From an uncultured Candidatus Peregrinibacteria bacterium (GTDB lineage: Bacteria; Patescibacteriota; Gracilibacteria; Peribacterales; Peribacteraceae): DNA of 64,000 nucleotides. The notes beneath the pieces are model-generated. The model was not told the DNA's origin, searched no databases, and was given only the letters and a program-made list of their open reading frames with translations. Positions 54,114 to 64,000 of the stretch are shown one piece after another. Location: NCBI GenBank assembly GCA_903825315.1, contig CAIKAD010000005.1, positions 62,001-126,000 on the forward strand. Reading direction: 5' to 3'. The position numbers and the translations under genes are program-made. Numbering within the stretch: the first letter of the stretch is position 1; every line of letters begins with the position of its first letter.

Positions 54114-54149
54114 ATTGTATATACGCGTATAGACGGTTGTCTATACAAC
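54114..54149. promoter_or_regulatory. Operator-like dyad between the antitoxin-like gene and the gene at 54172
   Basis: ATTGTATATACG, an 11-bp gap, then TTGTCTATACAAC, whose core GTTGTCTATACAAC is a palindrome. It covers the -35 of the plus-strand gene (TTGTCT 54137-54142, 17-bp spacer, TACATT 54160-54165) and a TATACA box of the antitoxin gene. Autoregulation by the antitoxin-like protein is a reasonable inference. Confidence 0.5.
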
Positions 54150-54171
54150 TTCACTACAGTACATTACACCT

Positions 54172-54741
54172 GTGAATCCCCCTCAGGAAACCTCCCGGCA
54201 GGTCGAAATCACGCTTGGGAAAGACCAGCCCGAAGCGCTCGCTCCAGTAGTCGAGCGAATCCTTACACTCGTGGAAGCACGGCGGGATAAAGCTAACCGC
54301 CTCGTCGACGCCATTGTTGCAATCAACGAATCCGCCCCGGACGTGGGGAAGTCATACACGTCTTCAGCGATCGGCAGGGCACTCCTCGAACGGAATATCT
54401 ACGCGCGCAGCATCCCGGATCTGGCATTTGCCGGATCAGCTATAGAGGACGTACGGCATGAGCTACATGTAAATTATCGGAACGGCGCTATCATGCTGCT
54501 CAACGCTTGCGGTACGCAATTCGGAGGGAAGACTGCCGATATCCGCAACGCGTTCCGCAGGCGCTTGGATATATATCTGCAGAACGTCACCGAAGGAGCT
54601 TGCGAATGCGTTGACCTGTGGCTGGGTGTGTACCGACCCGATCTTCCCTTTCACCCTCCATTCGTCATTGCAGACTACCTGATCAGAAACGAGGGAGCAT
54701 TTGATAAACCCTGCAAGTTTCGGCAGAGGCATTTGCGCTGA
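54172..54741 (+). CDS. Hypothetical protein, 189 aa
   Basis: Not recognised with confidence. A soluble alpha-helical protein (LGKDQPEALAPVVERILTLV, RRDKANRLVDAIVAINESA) with ALLERNIYARSIPDL and a C-terminal half rich in aromatic residues. Its layout vaguely recalls abortive-infection C-terminal domains, but I see no HEPN motif (RX4-6H) in place. GTG start, with TACATT ending exactly 6 nt before it. Divergent from the antitoxin-like gene. Confidence 0.6.
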   Translation: MNPPQETSRQVEITLGKDQPEALAPVVERILTLVEARRDKANRLVDAIVAINESAPDVGKSYTSSAIGRALLERNIYARSIPDLAFAGSAIEDVRHELHVNYRNGAIMLLNACGTQFGGKTADIRNAFRRRLDIYLQNVTEGACECVDLWLGVYRPDLPFHPPFVIADYLIRNEGAFDKPCKFRQRHLR

Positions 54742-54765
54742 ACGCACGTGCATCCGACGCACATC

Positions 54766-57585
<2,820 letters not shown>

Positions 57586-57655
57586 GTGCGTGAAAGAATA
57601 GCACAATTCCTGGTTTTGTTGAGGGAAAAAGCCCCGAGCATGAGGCGTTCTATCT

Positions 57656-58264
57656 TCACCATTTCCTTCCATACCACGGCTCCATAATGCTCTTCTTGTA
57701 CTGCTGATCGGAAAGGAAAACGGGGAGAATGGAAGATAGATCCTGCAACGCGATGCTTACGCCACCTTTGGCTTTGACAGCCTCTTCGTGCGCGGGAATC
57801 AGCTCCCCTATCCATGGGACGTTCTCGGGAAGGTCTTGGAGAAAGTGCTCCATCTGGAAGTGCGTTGCCTCTTTATAAGCATCCGCGTAGCTCCCAAACC
57901 CGCGCGAGAAAAGTTCCTGCTTCTTGGTGGAATGAAGCCATAGCACATCCTCCTGCGGACATTGTGCCTTCTTGAGGTCGCTCAAGTGAATGCCGGTAGC
58001 GGGAAGAAAGAGGGCATACGCCAGCGCGTTGGTAAATGCTGCCGCCACGCGCAGGCTTGTAAATCCCCCGGGACCCGTGATGCACGCCAGTCGTCCGATA
58101 TCCTCCCTGGCCCACTTGGCATCGGCGAGGACCGACTCGAAGAGCGGCATCAATTCCATGTCACTCACCCGATGGTCCACCGTCTTGAGCGCAAGCGTTG
58201 CCTCGTCCGTCACGCAAGCGAGCGTGCCGTTACGTGAGGCCAAGTCGATAAAGAGGGTATTCAT
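57656..58264 (-). CDS. tsaB: tRNA threonylcarbamoyladenosine biosynthesis protein TsaB
   Basis: A 202-aa partner of TsaD in t6A37 tRNA modification. Start [16 protein letters not shown], conserved [21 protein letters not shown] near 65-85, and the rest of the ASKHA fold. Usual TsaB length is about 200-230 aa. It lies 70 bp upstream of secA on the same strand, and its ATG touches the left arm of element R. Confidence 0.88.
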   Translation of the reverse strand: MNTLFIDLASRNGTLACVTDEATLALKTVDHRVSDMELMPLFESVLADAKWAREDIGRLACITGPGGFTSLRVAAAFTNALAYALFLPATGIHLSDLKKAQCPQEDVLWLHSTKKQELFSRGFGSYADAYKEATHFQMEHFLQDLPENVPWIGELIPAHEEAVKAKGGVSIALQDLSSILPVFLSDQQYKKSIMEPWYGRKW

Positions 58265-58370
58265 TGAGTATCAGAGTAACAGAGTATTGGAATATTGGGA
58301 GATCTGGTTCTCGCCCAGAGGCTCCGATTTCTCCATCCCTAATATTCCAATATTCCATTATTCTAGTATC
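58264..58370. repeat. Word-built inverted repeat, GAGTATTGGAATATTGGG family (element R)
   Basis: Left arm 58264-58297 and right arm 58335-58370 pair over GTATTGGAATATTGGG almost perfectly, core 37 nt. It fills the region between divergent tsaB and the glycosyltransferase gene; a TAGTAT box at its right end lies 5 nt before the next ATG. Confidence 0.85.
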
Positions 58371-58374
58371 CCAG

Positions 58375-59241
58375 ATGACACCTCCAGCCCTGAGCATCGT
58401 AATCCCGACCTACAAACGCGCCCCCATCCTGCGCGAATGCCTGCAACGGATCGAGGCGCAGACCATCAAAGACCGGATTGAGGTAATTATCATCAGTGAC
58501 GGCCATGACGACGAAACCGCCGCCCTCTTCAACAAGCATACCCAATACGCAATACCCAATACGCAATTCTTTGAAATCCCCAAATCCCAACAAGGCGTTG
58601 CGCGTAACCGCGGCATTGAGCGTGCAACGGGCAATATCATACTGTTGATCGGAGATGATATCTTTCTTGCGCCGGATGCGTGCGAAGCTCATCTTCGTGC
58701 ACATCAGCAATTACAGACCTCATCGGCGGTTCTGGGATACACGGAATGGGATCCTGCGATGGACATTACGCCCGTGATGAAATGGCTGGACAAGACTGGA
58801 TGGCAATTCGGTTACCCTCTCCTCCATACGTATATACACTCGTATATACCTCAGAACATCCAGCACCGCTTCTCCTACACGAGCCACATCAGCCTTCCAC
58901 GCGAGGTGGCACTCAAGTTCCCCTTCCGTGAAGATGTGACGCTCTATGGATGGGAAGACATTGAATGGGGATGGAGACTGTCACAGTCAGGCATCCCCCT
59001 CTATTACGAACCGAACGCCAATGCCTTCCATCACCATCGCATGACTCTCGCAGATTCACTGAGAAGGATGGAGACATTGGGAACTTCCGCAACAATCGTC
59101 GAAAAGATGAATCCGGAACTCCATCTCGTCCCGCACGGCATCAAACGGATGGGATACAGGCTCTCCTCACTCCTTCCGACAACAAAAGGCCGGCATGCCG
59201 GGGCATTCCTGCGAGGAGTAATGGGAACGGAGCATCAATGA
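58375..59241 (+). CDS. Family 2 glycosyltransferase
   Basis: A 288-aa GT-A enzyme that transfers a sugar from a nucleotide donor to a surface polymer. ALSIVIPTYKRAPILRECLQ at the N terminus, a GVARNRGIERATGNIILLIGDD block near 75-96 in which GDD takes the DXD place, and the catalytic acidic region GWEDIEWGWRL near 190. The ATG at 58375 lies just after repeat element R; earlier codons would run through the repeat. Substrate unknown. Confidence 0.88.
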   Translation: MTPPALSIVIPTYKRAPILRECLQRIEAQTIKDRIEVIIISDGHDDETAALFNKHTQYAIPNTQFFEIPKSQQGVARNRGIERATGNIILLIGDDIFLAPDACEAHLRAHQQLQTSSAVLGYTEWDPAMDITPVMKWLDKTGWQFGYPLLHTYIHSYIPQNIQHRFSYTSHISLPREVALKFPFREDVTLYGWEDIEWGWRLSQSGIPLYYEPNANAFHHHRMTLADSLRRMETLGTSATIVEKMNPELHLVPHGIKRMGYRLSSLLPTTKGRHAGAFLRGVMGTEHQ

Positions 59242-59318
59242 ACCAAGGACCAATATTCCAAATCTCAAAACGGTCCCGTGGATGGAGCGTTGTTGGAACA
59301 TTGGATTGTTGCTCAAGG
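59237..59318. repeat. Word-built inverted repeat, CCAATATTCCAA words (element S)
   Basis: Left arm 59237-59266 begins on the stop codon of the glycosyltransferase; right arm 59289-59318. Pairing is imperfect (CAAGGACCAATATTCCAAA against CAACAATCCAATGTTCCAA). Confidence 0.6.
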
Positions 59319-59364
59319 AGGTTTTTCCGTAGCCTCATGATGTTAAGTATGCTATACTATTTCG

Positions 59365-59604
59365 ATGTCCACGCTCCGCGCCTTCCTTCGGCATTCGCTC
59401 GTCAAACAGATCATGGGAGCTGCTGTGGGCGCACTTGCCGCCCTGTTGATGTATGAGGCGTACACCTTCACTTCTTCCCATATCACGGCATTCATGACTC
59501 CCCAGGCATCCGCCAGTCTCTCCGCATCCGCGGTAGCGGATGGCGAGCGAATGGATCAGGTGATCCTCCGCGCCAGAGCTTTGATTGGGCAGGAAGGGAA
59601 GTGA
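59365..59604 (+). CDS. Small single-pass membrane protein, 79 aa
   Basis: One hydrophobic helix (about residues 17-36, MGAAVGALAALLMYEAYTF) with a basic N terminus and a polar outer part. No family recognised. TATACT ends exactly 6 nt before the ATG, so it is very probably expressed from a leaderless mRNA. Confidence 0.6.
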   Translation: MSTLRAFLRHSLVKQIMGAAVGALAALLMYEAYTFTSSHITAFMTPQASASLSASAVADGERMDQVILRARALIGQEGK

Positions 59605-59630
59605 TAGAAAAATTGAGGGCATTCGCGATA

Positions 59631-59707
59631 GTTATTTTTTTAGCTTGGTTATTTGGGTAAACGCTTCGTGTACGTGTAACCAAGTAACCAAATACCCCAG
59701 TAACAAC
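59631..59707. repeat. Word-built inverted repeat, GGTTACTTGGTTATTTGG family (element T)
   Basis: Left arm 59631-59662 and right arm 59674-59707, core about 11 nt, so a long stem can form. Words resemble those of element I (GTAAC/GGTTA). Confidence 0.75.
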
Positions 59708-59752
59708 TCCGTCCAGAATAAGAAGATATGGCATCCAGGCCGTAAGCACCCT

Positions 59753-60523
59753 ATGCTCTCCCCAATGCTCTCCCTGGGCGACTACCCCGTCCTTGGTTCT
59801 CTCCTCTTCCTCGCTATTGGCGTGGTTATGGGGAGTTTTGGAACGGTGCTTGTGTCGCGCCTGCCGCAAGGCCGCACCATCCTCGGCCGCTCACAGTGTC
59901 CGCGCTGCGGCAAAACGCTCGGCCCCGCTGAACTCGTCCCCCTCCTCAGCTTTGCCGTGCAAGGAGGCCGCTGCCGCTCATGCGAATCACGCATTCCGTG
60001 GCTGTATCCCATCGTGGAAGCCTTCTCTGCACTGCTCTTTCTCCTCGCATTCCTCCGGCAGGGCATGTGGGTCCTTCCCGGCTTGGCGCTCGGCGTAGTG
60101 CTGTGGCTCTTCCTGCTCGTCACCATCATGGATGCGCAGACGGGGTTCATTTCGGACTACCTCTCCTTCCCCTTCCTCGTCCTCAGCGTCGTGTACGCCC
60201 TCTTCTTTCCGCCGCTACCAATCATCGCCCCGCTCATCGGAGCCGGATTCTTCGCAGCACAGTGGGCCGGGAGTCGCGGCAAGTGGGTGGGGAGCGGCGA
60301 CATCATTATCGGTGCGGGAATGGGGTTCCTCCTCCGCGACTGGCGGCTGCTCGTCATTGCGCTCTTCCTCGCCTACATCATCGGCGCGCTCACGGCCCTC
60401 GTCCTCATTCTGTTTAAAAAGAAGACGATCAAAGACCGCCTGGCCTTTGTGCCGTTCCTCTTTGTTGCCACCTTGATCACGCTGATAGCGGGATATGACA
60501 TCCTCGACTTCTATATTTTCTGA
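59753..60523 (+). CDS. Prepilin peptidase / leader methylase (PilD type)
   Basis: A 256-aa membrane protease that cleaves type IV prepilin leaders. The cytoplasmic zinc loop has CPRCGKTLG and CRSCESRIPWLYPIVE near 45-75. The two catalytic aspartates lie in VTIMDAQTGFI and VGSGDIIIGAGMG. About eight TM segments. It implies type IV pili or a competence system elsewhere in the genome. The ATG at 59753 or 59765 may be used. Confidence 0.93.
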   Translation: MLSPMLSLGDYPVLGSLLFLAIGVVMGSFGTVLVSRLPQGRTILGRSQCPRCGKTLGPAELVPLLSFAVQGGRCRSCESRIPWLYPIVEAFSALLFLLAFLRQGMWVLPGLALGVVLWLFLLVTIMDAQTGFISDYLSFPFLVLSVVYALFFPPLPIIAPLIGAGFFAAQWAGSRGKWVGSGDIIIGAGMGFLLRDWRLLVIALFLAYIIGALTALVLILFKKKTIKDRLAFVPFLFVATLITLIAGYDILDFYIF

Positions 60524-60571
60524 CACGATGTCCACAGGTCTTCGACCCGCAGCAAAAGCATGAATCCATAT

Positions 60572-60722
60572 TGAATAAAGGCCCGATCGAAAACGATCGA
60601 GCCCTTGTTATCTTGTCAGCGCTTATTGCGCCATGGAGGCGTCACCGCCCCTGTGAATCTCTACCCTCATCCTCAGAGACGGAGAGGACAGGGACTCACA
60701 GGGAGATGAAAAGGAGCTGACC
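60572..60722 (-). ncRNA. Candidate small structured RNA with own promoter and terminator
   Basis: Read on the minus strand, a promoter (TTGACA, 16 bp, TAAGAT) is followed by about 150 nt without a gene, ending in a terminator. The transcript would begin GGUCAGC, which pairs with GCUGAC before the terminator. Inside, CCCUGUGAGUC and GAUUCACAGGG form an 11-bp stem (60646-60656 and 60696-60706 region), followed by GCGC-AAUAA-GCGC. It does not show the SRP RNA loop, tmRNA or RNase P signatures. A 6S-like RNA is possible but unproven. Confidence 0.55.
60578..60606. terminator. Terminator hairpin, usable in both directions
   Basis: CCGATCG-AAAA-CGATCG stem extended by AAGG/GCCCTT. On the minus strand it is followed by TTTATTC and ends the small RNA; on the plus strand it can end the prepilin peptidase transcript. 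Confidence 0.75.
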
Positions 60723-60727
60723 CATCC

Positions 60728-60755
60728 ATCTTACGCATATTTAGGTGTTTGTCAA
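60728..60755 (-). promoter_or_regulatory. Promoter of the candidate small RNA
   Basis: TTGACA (60750-60755), 16-bp spacer, TAAGAT (60728-60733) on the minus strand; start point near 60721. Confidence 0.6.
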
Positions 60756-60785
60756 TATTCCTTAACATAAGGCTACCAGAAGCCA

Positions 60786-61145
60786 TTATTCACCCAACTC
60801 ATTCAACTTTTGCTGTAATGCATCCCGCTCGCGGCGAGTGGCCTCGAGGTCAAAAACGAGAAACTTCATGTCGAACCGTATCTGTGCCAAGGCATCTTCA
60901 AGAAGTGTCATTTTCCTTTTGTTCCGTCTCGCTTCATGTTGTACTGGCGCCAACGCCCCAGAGACCTGCTCCCTATAAGGATAGGGGATGGCTCTTACTG
61001 CTTTAATGAGCATTTCCATTTCTTCCGAAACCGTTTCAGCCTGTGAGGAGGGAATTTTATCCAAGGAAAGGGCATTCAAGCGGAGAATAAAACCCTTGGC
61101 AAGCCTATTGGCCACACAGCCCCTCCTCCTCGTTCCGCCTGTCAT
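60786..61145 (-). CDS. Coiled-coil hypothetical protein, 119 aa
   Basis: Not recognised. A basic N terminus, then long helices with heptad-like spacing at the C terminus (MKFLVFDLEATRRERDALQQ). The ATG at 61145 is chosen because upstream codons overlap the smpB promoter and coding region on the other strand. Divergent from smpB. Confidence 0.5.
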   Translation of the reverse strand: MTGGTRRRGCVANRLAKGFILRLNALSLDKIPSSQAETVSEEMEMLIKAVRAIPYPYREQVSGALAPVQHEARRNKRKMTLLEDALAQIRFDMKFLVFDLEATRRERDALQQKLNELGE

Positions 61146-61178
61146 AGCCAAAAAGAGTCTTGCTATGATGTCCCCGTC

Positions 61179-61619
61179 ATGAAGATTGTTGCCGAAAACC
61201 GCCGTGCACGATTCGACTACGAGATCCTCGACACGGTGGAAGCCGGCATCATGCTCACGGGACAAGAGGTAAAGAGCTGCCGCACGGGGAACATCAGCCT
61301 GGCGGGATCGTACATCTCCTTCCTCGGCGGACGTCCGGTCCTCAAGAAAGCTTCCATCGCGCCGTACAAGTTTGCGCTGCCGTTGCCGGATTACGACCCT
61401 ACGCACGACCGTCCGCTCCTGCTGAAGAAGAGCGAGGCACGCAAGATCGAGGCTGCGTCCGAAGAGAAAGGAATGAGCGTGGTTCCGCTGGAAGTGCGCG
61501 CTGGCAAGTTTATCAAGGTCGTGATCGGTGTAGGGCGCGGGCGAAAGCGCATCGACAAGAGGCAGCGTATTAAGGAGAGGGAGACCGGGCGGAAACTGAG
61601 GGAAGGACGGGAGATTTAA
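61179..61619 (+). CDS. smpB: SsrA-binding protein SmpB
   Basis: Binds tmRNA and delivers it to stalled ribosomes. The 146-aa protein has the OB-fold core: VAENRRARFDYEILDTVEAGI, LTGQEVKSCRTGNISLAGSY and APYKFA..DPTHDRPLLLKK, and ends with the basic tail KRIDKRQRIKERE. TATGAT ends 9 nt before the ATG. The tmRNA gene itself is not in the window. Confidence 0.97.
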   Translation: MKIVAENRRARFDYEILDTVEAGIMLTGQEVKSCRTGNISLAGSYISFLGGRPVLKKASIAPYKFALPLPDYDPTHDRPLLLKKSEARKIEAASEEKGMSVVPLEVRAGKFIKVVIGVGRGRKRIDKRQRIKERETGRKLREGREI

Positions 61620-61622
61620 TGC

Positions 61623-61718
61623 CTAGTACGTATCTTGGTATTTTGTATTTAGTATCTGCCAGAGAGAAGCAACGTCCGTGAATATACTAGATACAAAATA
61701 CGTAATACGAGATACTCC
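61623..61718. repeat. Word-built inverted repeat, TACGTATTTTGTA family (element U)
   Basis: Left arm 61623-61659 and right arm 61682-61718 pair over GTATCT...TATTTTGTAT...AGTAT, core 22 nt. The right arm contains GATACT, which serves as the -10 box of recR. Confidence 0.85.
61711..61716 (+). promoter_or_regulatory. -10 box of recR inside the repeat arm
   Basis: GATACT ends exactly 6 nt before the GTG at 61723. It decides that start over an ATG at 61678, which lies inside the repeat. Confidence 0.6.
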
Positions 61719-61722
61719 TCTC

Positions 61723-62319
61723 GTGGCTCTCTTACCCCCACAAATCCAACGGGCAATTGAGGAATTCAGTAAGTTGCCGGGCATCGGACCGAAGAGTGCG
61801 GAGCGGCTGACGTTCCACTTGCTACGGAGCAGCAAGGCGAACCCCGAGGCGCTCGGCAAGGCACTGCTCGACCTCAAGCAGAAATTGCAATACTGCCGCA
61901 CCTGCCAGATGGTCACTTTGGAAGATGAATGCGACGTGTGCCGGAATCCGTCGCGCAACCGCCCGCAGATTCTGGTGGTGGAAGACCCGCTCGACGTTGT
62001 CGCGTTCGAAAAGTCCGGGTACCGCGGCCTGTACCATGTGCTCCACGGCGTGTTGTCACCGATTGACGGGATGGGACCTGAACAGTTGCGACTGCGTGAA
62101 CTGATCGAGCGCGCAAAAACTGGGAATATCGAAGAAGTGATCGTCGCGACCAACCCCGATGTGGAAGGCGAGGCGACCGCCACATACATCCGAACGCAGC
62201 TGTCACAGTTTGTCCCCAAAATCACGCGCCTCGCGCATGGCCTGCCGATGGGAGCGGACATCGGATTTGCCGATCAAGTCACCCTGCGTGAGGCCATCGA
62301 AGGCAGAAGGAGTCTCTGA
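61723..62319 (+). CDS. recR: Recombination protein RecR
   Basis: Works with RecO in loading RecA. The 198-aa length is exactly that of the family. Helix-hairpin-helix KLPGIGPKSAERLTFHLL at residues 17-34, zinc site CRTCQMVTLEDECDVC near 55-70, Toprim ILVVEDPLDVVAFEKSG near 79-95, and the C-terminal Walker-B-like region. GTG start, probably leaderless. Confidence 0.96.
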   Translation: MALLPPQIQRAIEEFSKLPGIGPKSAERLTFHLLRSSKANPEALGKALLDLKQKLQYCRTCQMVTLEDECDVCRNPSRNRPQILVVEDPLDVVAFEKSGYRGLYHVLHGVLSPIDGMGPEQLRLRELIERAKTGNIEEVIVATNPDVEGEATATYIRTQLSQFVPKITRLAHGLPMGADIGFADQVTLREAIEGRRSL

Positions 62320-62480
62320 ACAGTCTGTATGGATAGAGCTTCTGCGCTACGTAAGGCCTACTACCTCCCCCGCAGGTATTGTCTTGTGTTCTTAATAAGA
62401 TGTTAATCTCTCCACCATACTCTTTATAATGCGCCTCTCCCCTTCCTCGGCGCCACGTCTCGTTCTATACTCCTGCCGCT

Positions 62481-62993
62481 ATGCAAAGCTTTAAACACGC
62501 AATCCGTCTGGCTCCCCTCCTCAGCCTCCTCGTCGCAACACCCGCCGCCGCGCAATGCCCGGTGTGCGCAGCAGGCGCCGTTGCGGGAGTGGGTTTGGCG
62601 AGGATGCTCGGCGTGGACGACACGATCAGCGGTCTTTGGGTGGGCGGCATGATGGTGGCACTCGTCACGTGGACCATCAACTGGTTCAACAAAAAGAACA
62701 TACGATTTAAGGGGCGCATCATCCTCACGACGCTCGTCTACTACATCGTCTTCCTCTTCGCACCGCTCTACCTCTGGACCAACCTCCTCACCGATCCCTA
62801 CAACATGCTCTGGGGCATGAACAAGCTCCTGCTCGGCACCATCGTCGGTAGCATCGCATTCTTCGCCGCCAACCTTTGGTATCAGTCTATTAAGCGCAGA
62901 AACGGGAACCACGCCTGGTTCCCCCTGCAGAAAGTCGTGTGGCCGATCGGCTCCCTCCTCATCCTCAGCGCCGCCTTCTTCTTCATCGTCTAA
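62481..62993 (+). CDS. Membrane protein with N-terminal CPVC motif
   Basis: A 170-aa protein with a signal-like N terminus (residues 1-24), a CPVC pair at 26-29 and four to five TM helices. Not assigned to a family. CPVC after a signal peptide suggests a thiol-redox or metal role at the outer face of the membrane (inference). TATACT lies 9 nt before the ATG. The next gene follows after 11 bp and is probably co-transcribed. Confidence 0.65.
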   Translation: MQSFKHAIRLAPLLSLLVATPAAAQCPVCAAGAVAGVGLARMLGVDDTISGLWVGGMMVALVTWTINWFNKKNIRFKGRIILTTLVYYIVFLFAPLYLWTNLLTDPYNMLWGMNKLLLGTIVGSIAFFAANLWYQSIKRRNGNHAWFPLQKVVWPIGSLLILSAAFFFIV

Positions 62994-63004
62994 CCCTCTT
63001 CCTT

Positions 63005-63556
63005 ATGGCCGATACCACCGCAACGCAGGACATTTCCGTCGATAAGCTCAACGAGTTCATCACGAAGATCGACAATATGAAGAAGCAGGAGAAGATGGAC
63101 CTCTCCTCCGACCAGGATTTGAGCATCGCCATCATGAACCTCGTTTCCATCGAGGAACACCTCTTCTTCTCCGGCGGCAAGACCGGCAACACCGATTACT
63201 TCGACCTCATCACCGAAGTCCGCGAAATGCGCAAGAATCTCCTCAAGAAGATCATCAAGGAGTACGAAGGTGAAGTGTGGTGTATCAGCAAACATCTGCT
63301 CGCCGCGTCGATGCGTCTGATGGAGGTAGGAACGAAGGCGCAGTCGATGGGCAAGAAAGATGAAGCCTACGATCTCTTCCGAAAGTCCTATGAGCTCTAC
63401 TCACTCTTCTGGGGACTGAATATGAAGATCATCGCGACGGGCGACGTGAAGAAGATCGATGATAACGCCATGAACAAGCACGACACGGAGAAGAGCGGCT
63501 TCATGGGCAAACTTGGCACACTGGTCAAGAAAGCCATTGACTGTTGTCTTGAATGA
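63005..63556 (+). CDS. Helical hypothetical protein, 183 aa
   Basis: Not recognised. A soluble, helix-rich protein (VDKLNEFITKIDNMKKQEKM, YDLITEV-like middle, DEAYDLFRKSYELYSLFWGL) that ends KKAIDCCLE. It follows the CPVC membrane protein in a likely two-gene operon. Its last 11 codons (VKKAIDCCLE and stop) are repeated 45 bp downstream with every change synonymous (see next entry). Confidence 0.65.
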   Translation: MADTTATQDISVDKLNEFITKIDNMKKQEKMDLSSDQDLSIAIMNLVSIEEHLFFSGGKTGNTDYFDLITEVREMRKNLLKKIIKEYEGEVWCISKHLLAASMRLMEVGTKAQSMGKKDEAYDLFRKSYELYSLFWGLNMKIIATGDVKKIDDNAMNKHDTEKSGFMGKLGTLVKKAIDCCLE

Positions 63557-63634
63557 TGAGTGCGAAGCCACGGCGTAGTCCGCCGAGGCGGACGAAGCCG
63601 GGTGAAGAAGGCGATTGATTGTTGTCTTGAGTAG
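63524..63634 (+). repeat. Duplicated, recoded 3' end of the preceding gene around a REP-like hairpin
   Basis: Copy 1 (63524-63556) and copy 2 (63602-63634) both encode VKKAIDCCLE and a stop. They differ at six third positions (including TGA against TAG), all silent. The 45-nt spacer has CACGGCGTAG followed by a GTCCGCC/GGCGGAC hairpin, the same head sequence as in the spacer after the M16 peptidase gene. Confidence 0.8.
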
Positions 63635-63641
63635 ACGGACT

Positions 63642-64000
63642 TCAGTGCCGGAACGCCCGTATTCCCGTCGTCACCATCACCATCCCCAACTCCTCCGCCT
63701 TGGCGAAGACTTCGGCATCGCGGACAGAGCCTCCCGGTTGGATGATGGCGCTAATGCCGTGCTTCGCCGCCTCCTCCACGGAATCGGGGAACGGGAAGAA
63801 AGCATCGCTCGCCATCACTGCCCCTTTGGATTTTGCCCCGGCACGCTTGGCCGCAATCCATGTGGCATCGACACGGCTGGTCTGGCCAGAGCCGATGCCG
63901 ATGGTGATCTGATCTTTGACGAACACAATCGCATTCGACTTCGCGCTCTTCACCGCACGCCATGCAAAGAGAAGATCGCGCAGTTGTTCCTTGGTCGGCT
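63642..64000 (-). CDS. purH: Phosphoribosylaminoimidazolecarboxamide formyltransferase domain of PurH, 5' part outside window
   Basis: The visible 118 codons are the C-terminal end of the AICAR transformylase half of Pur[64 protein letters not shown] and the end TTGIRAFRH. These match the family to its last residue. The N-terminal part, including any IMP cyclohydrolase domain, lies beyond the right edge. Confidence 0.93.
   Translation of the reverse strand, partial: PTKEQLRDLLFAWRAVKSAKSNAIVFVKDQITIGIGSGQTSRVDATWIAAKRAGAKSKGAVMASDAFFPFPDSVEEAAKHGISAIIQPGGSVRDAEVFAKAEELGMVMVTTGIRAFRH

Noticed and set aside
61678-61722. ATG at 61678 as the recR start
   Set aside because: It lies inside a repeat arm upstream of the predicted transcript start, and the GTG at 61723 gives the exact family length.

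Overview
The window reads as a chromosome segment of a small-genome bacterium of the Candidate Phyla Radiation. The 16S rRNA gene (about 41,574-43,053) and the gene content best fit the Peregrinibacteria/Peribacteria group; that placement is inference from memory, not an alignment. UGA is used as an ordinary stop codon, so this is not the recoded Gracilibacteria/SR1 code. I see no transposase, phage gene, CRISPR array, tRNA, 23S or 5S gene. The 16S gene stands alone.

Layout. 1-4,334: a histidine operon on the minus strand, with a consensus promoter, a TrpR/YerC-like regulator, then hisG, hisD, hisC and a bifunctional hisB that runs off the left edge; junctions are coupled by ATGA overlaps. 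4,372-14,200: an S66 peptidase remnant, a secreted beta-propeller protein, small hydrolases, two large unknown proteins and topA. 14,574-31,980: HU, a KH-R3H RNA-binding protein, dnaJ, secreted calcium-repeat and LAPTG-tailed proteins, recJ, an S23-type four-helix-bundle gene, hsp20, a cobalamin adenosyltransferase, rpmH, an M16 peptidase, ndk, a carboxy-terminal protease, an RNase H, a VanW protein and recO. 32,166-41,058: ftsX, TPR and pilin-like proteins, a class A penicillin-binding protein, a YebC protein, rpsR and rpsF. 41,059-43,600: 16S rRNA with structured flanks. 43,599-51,829: sufD, sufB and sufC in separate units among other genes, a Kef-type antiporter and a ferredoxin. 51,857-64,000: holB, an orphan antitoxin-like gene, secA, tsaB, a glycosyltransferase, a prepilin peptidase, a candidate small RNA, smpB, recR, and a partial purH.

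Two genome-wide habits stand out. First, many genes have a -10 hexamer ending exactly 6 nt before the start codon, so their mRNAs are probably leaderless; the 16S 3' end also carries an altered anti-Shine-Dalgarno sequence. Second, 19 intergenic inverted-repeat elements lie between 14.9 and 61.8 kb. Their arms (about 20-45 nt) are built from short degenerate words. The words differ between loci but match between the two arms of one locus. They often abut stop codons or supply the next gene's -10 box. One of them, at the end of recJ, encloses the S23/bAvd-like four-helix-bundle gene, as in 23S rRNA intervening sequences. I regard this family as the best candidate for an undescribed system here. 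Two genes also have a second, synonymously recoded copy of their last 11-21 codons just beyond a hairpin, which looks like scars of 3'-end-directed insertions.
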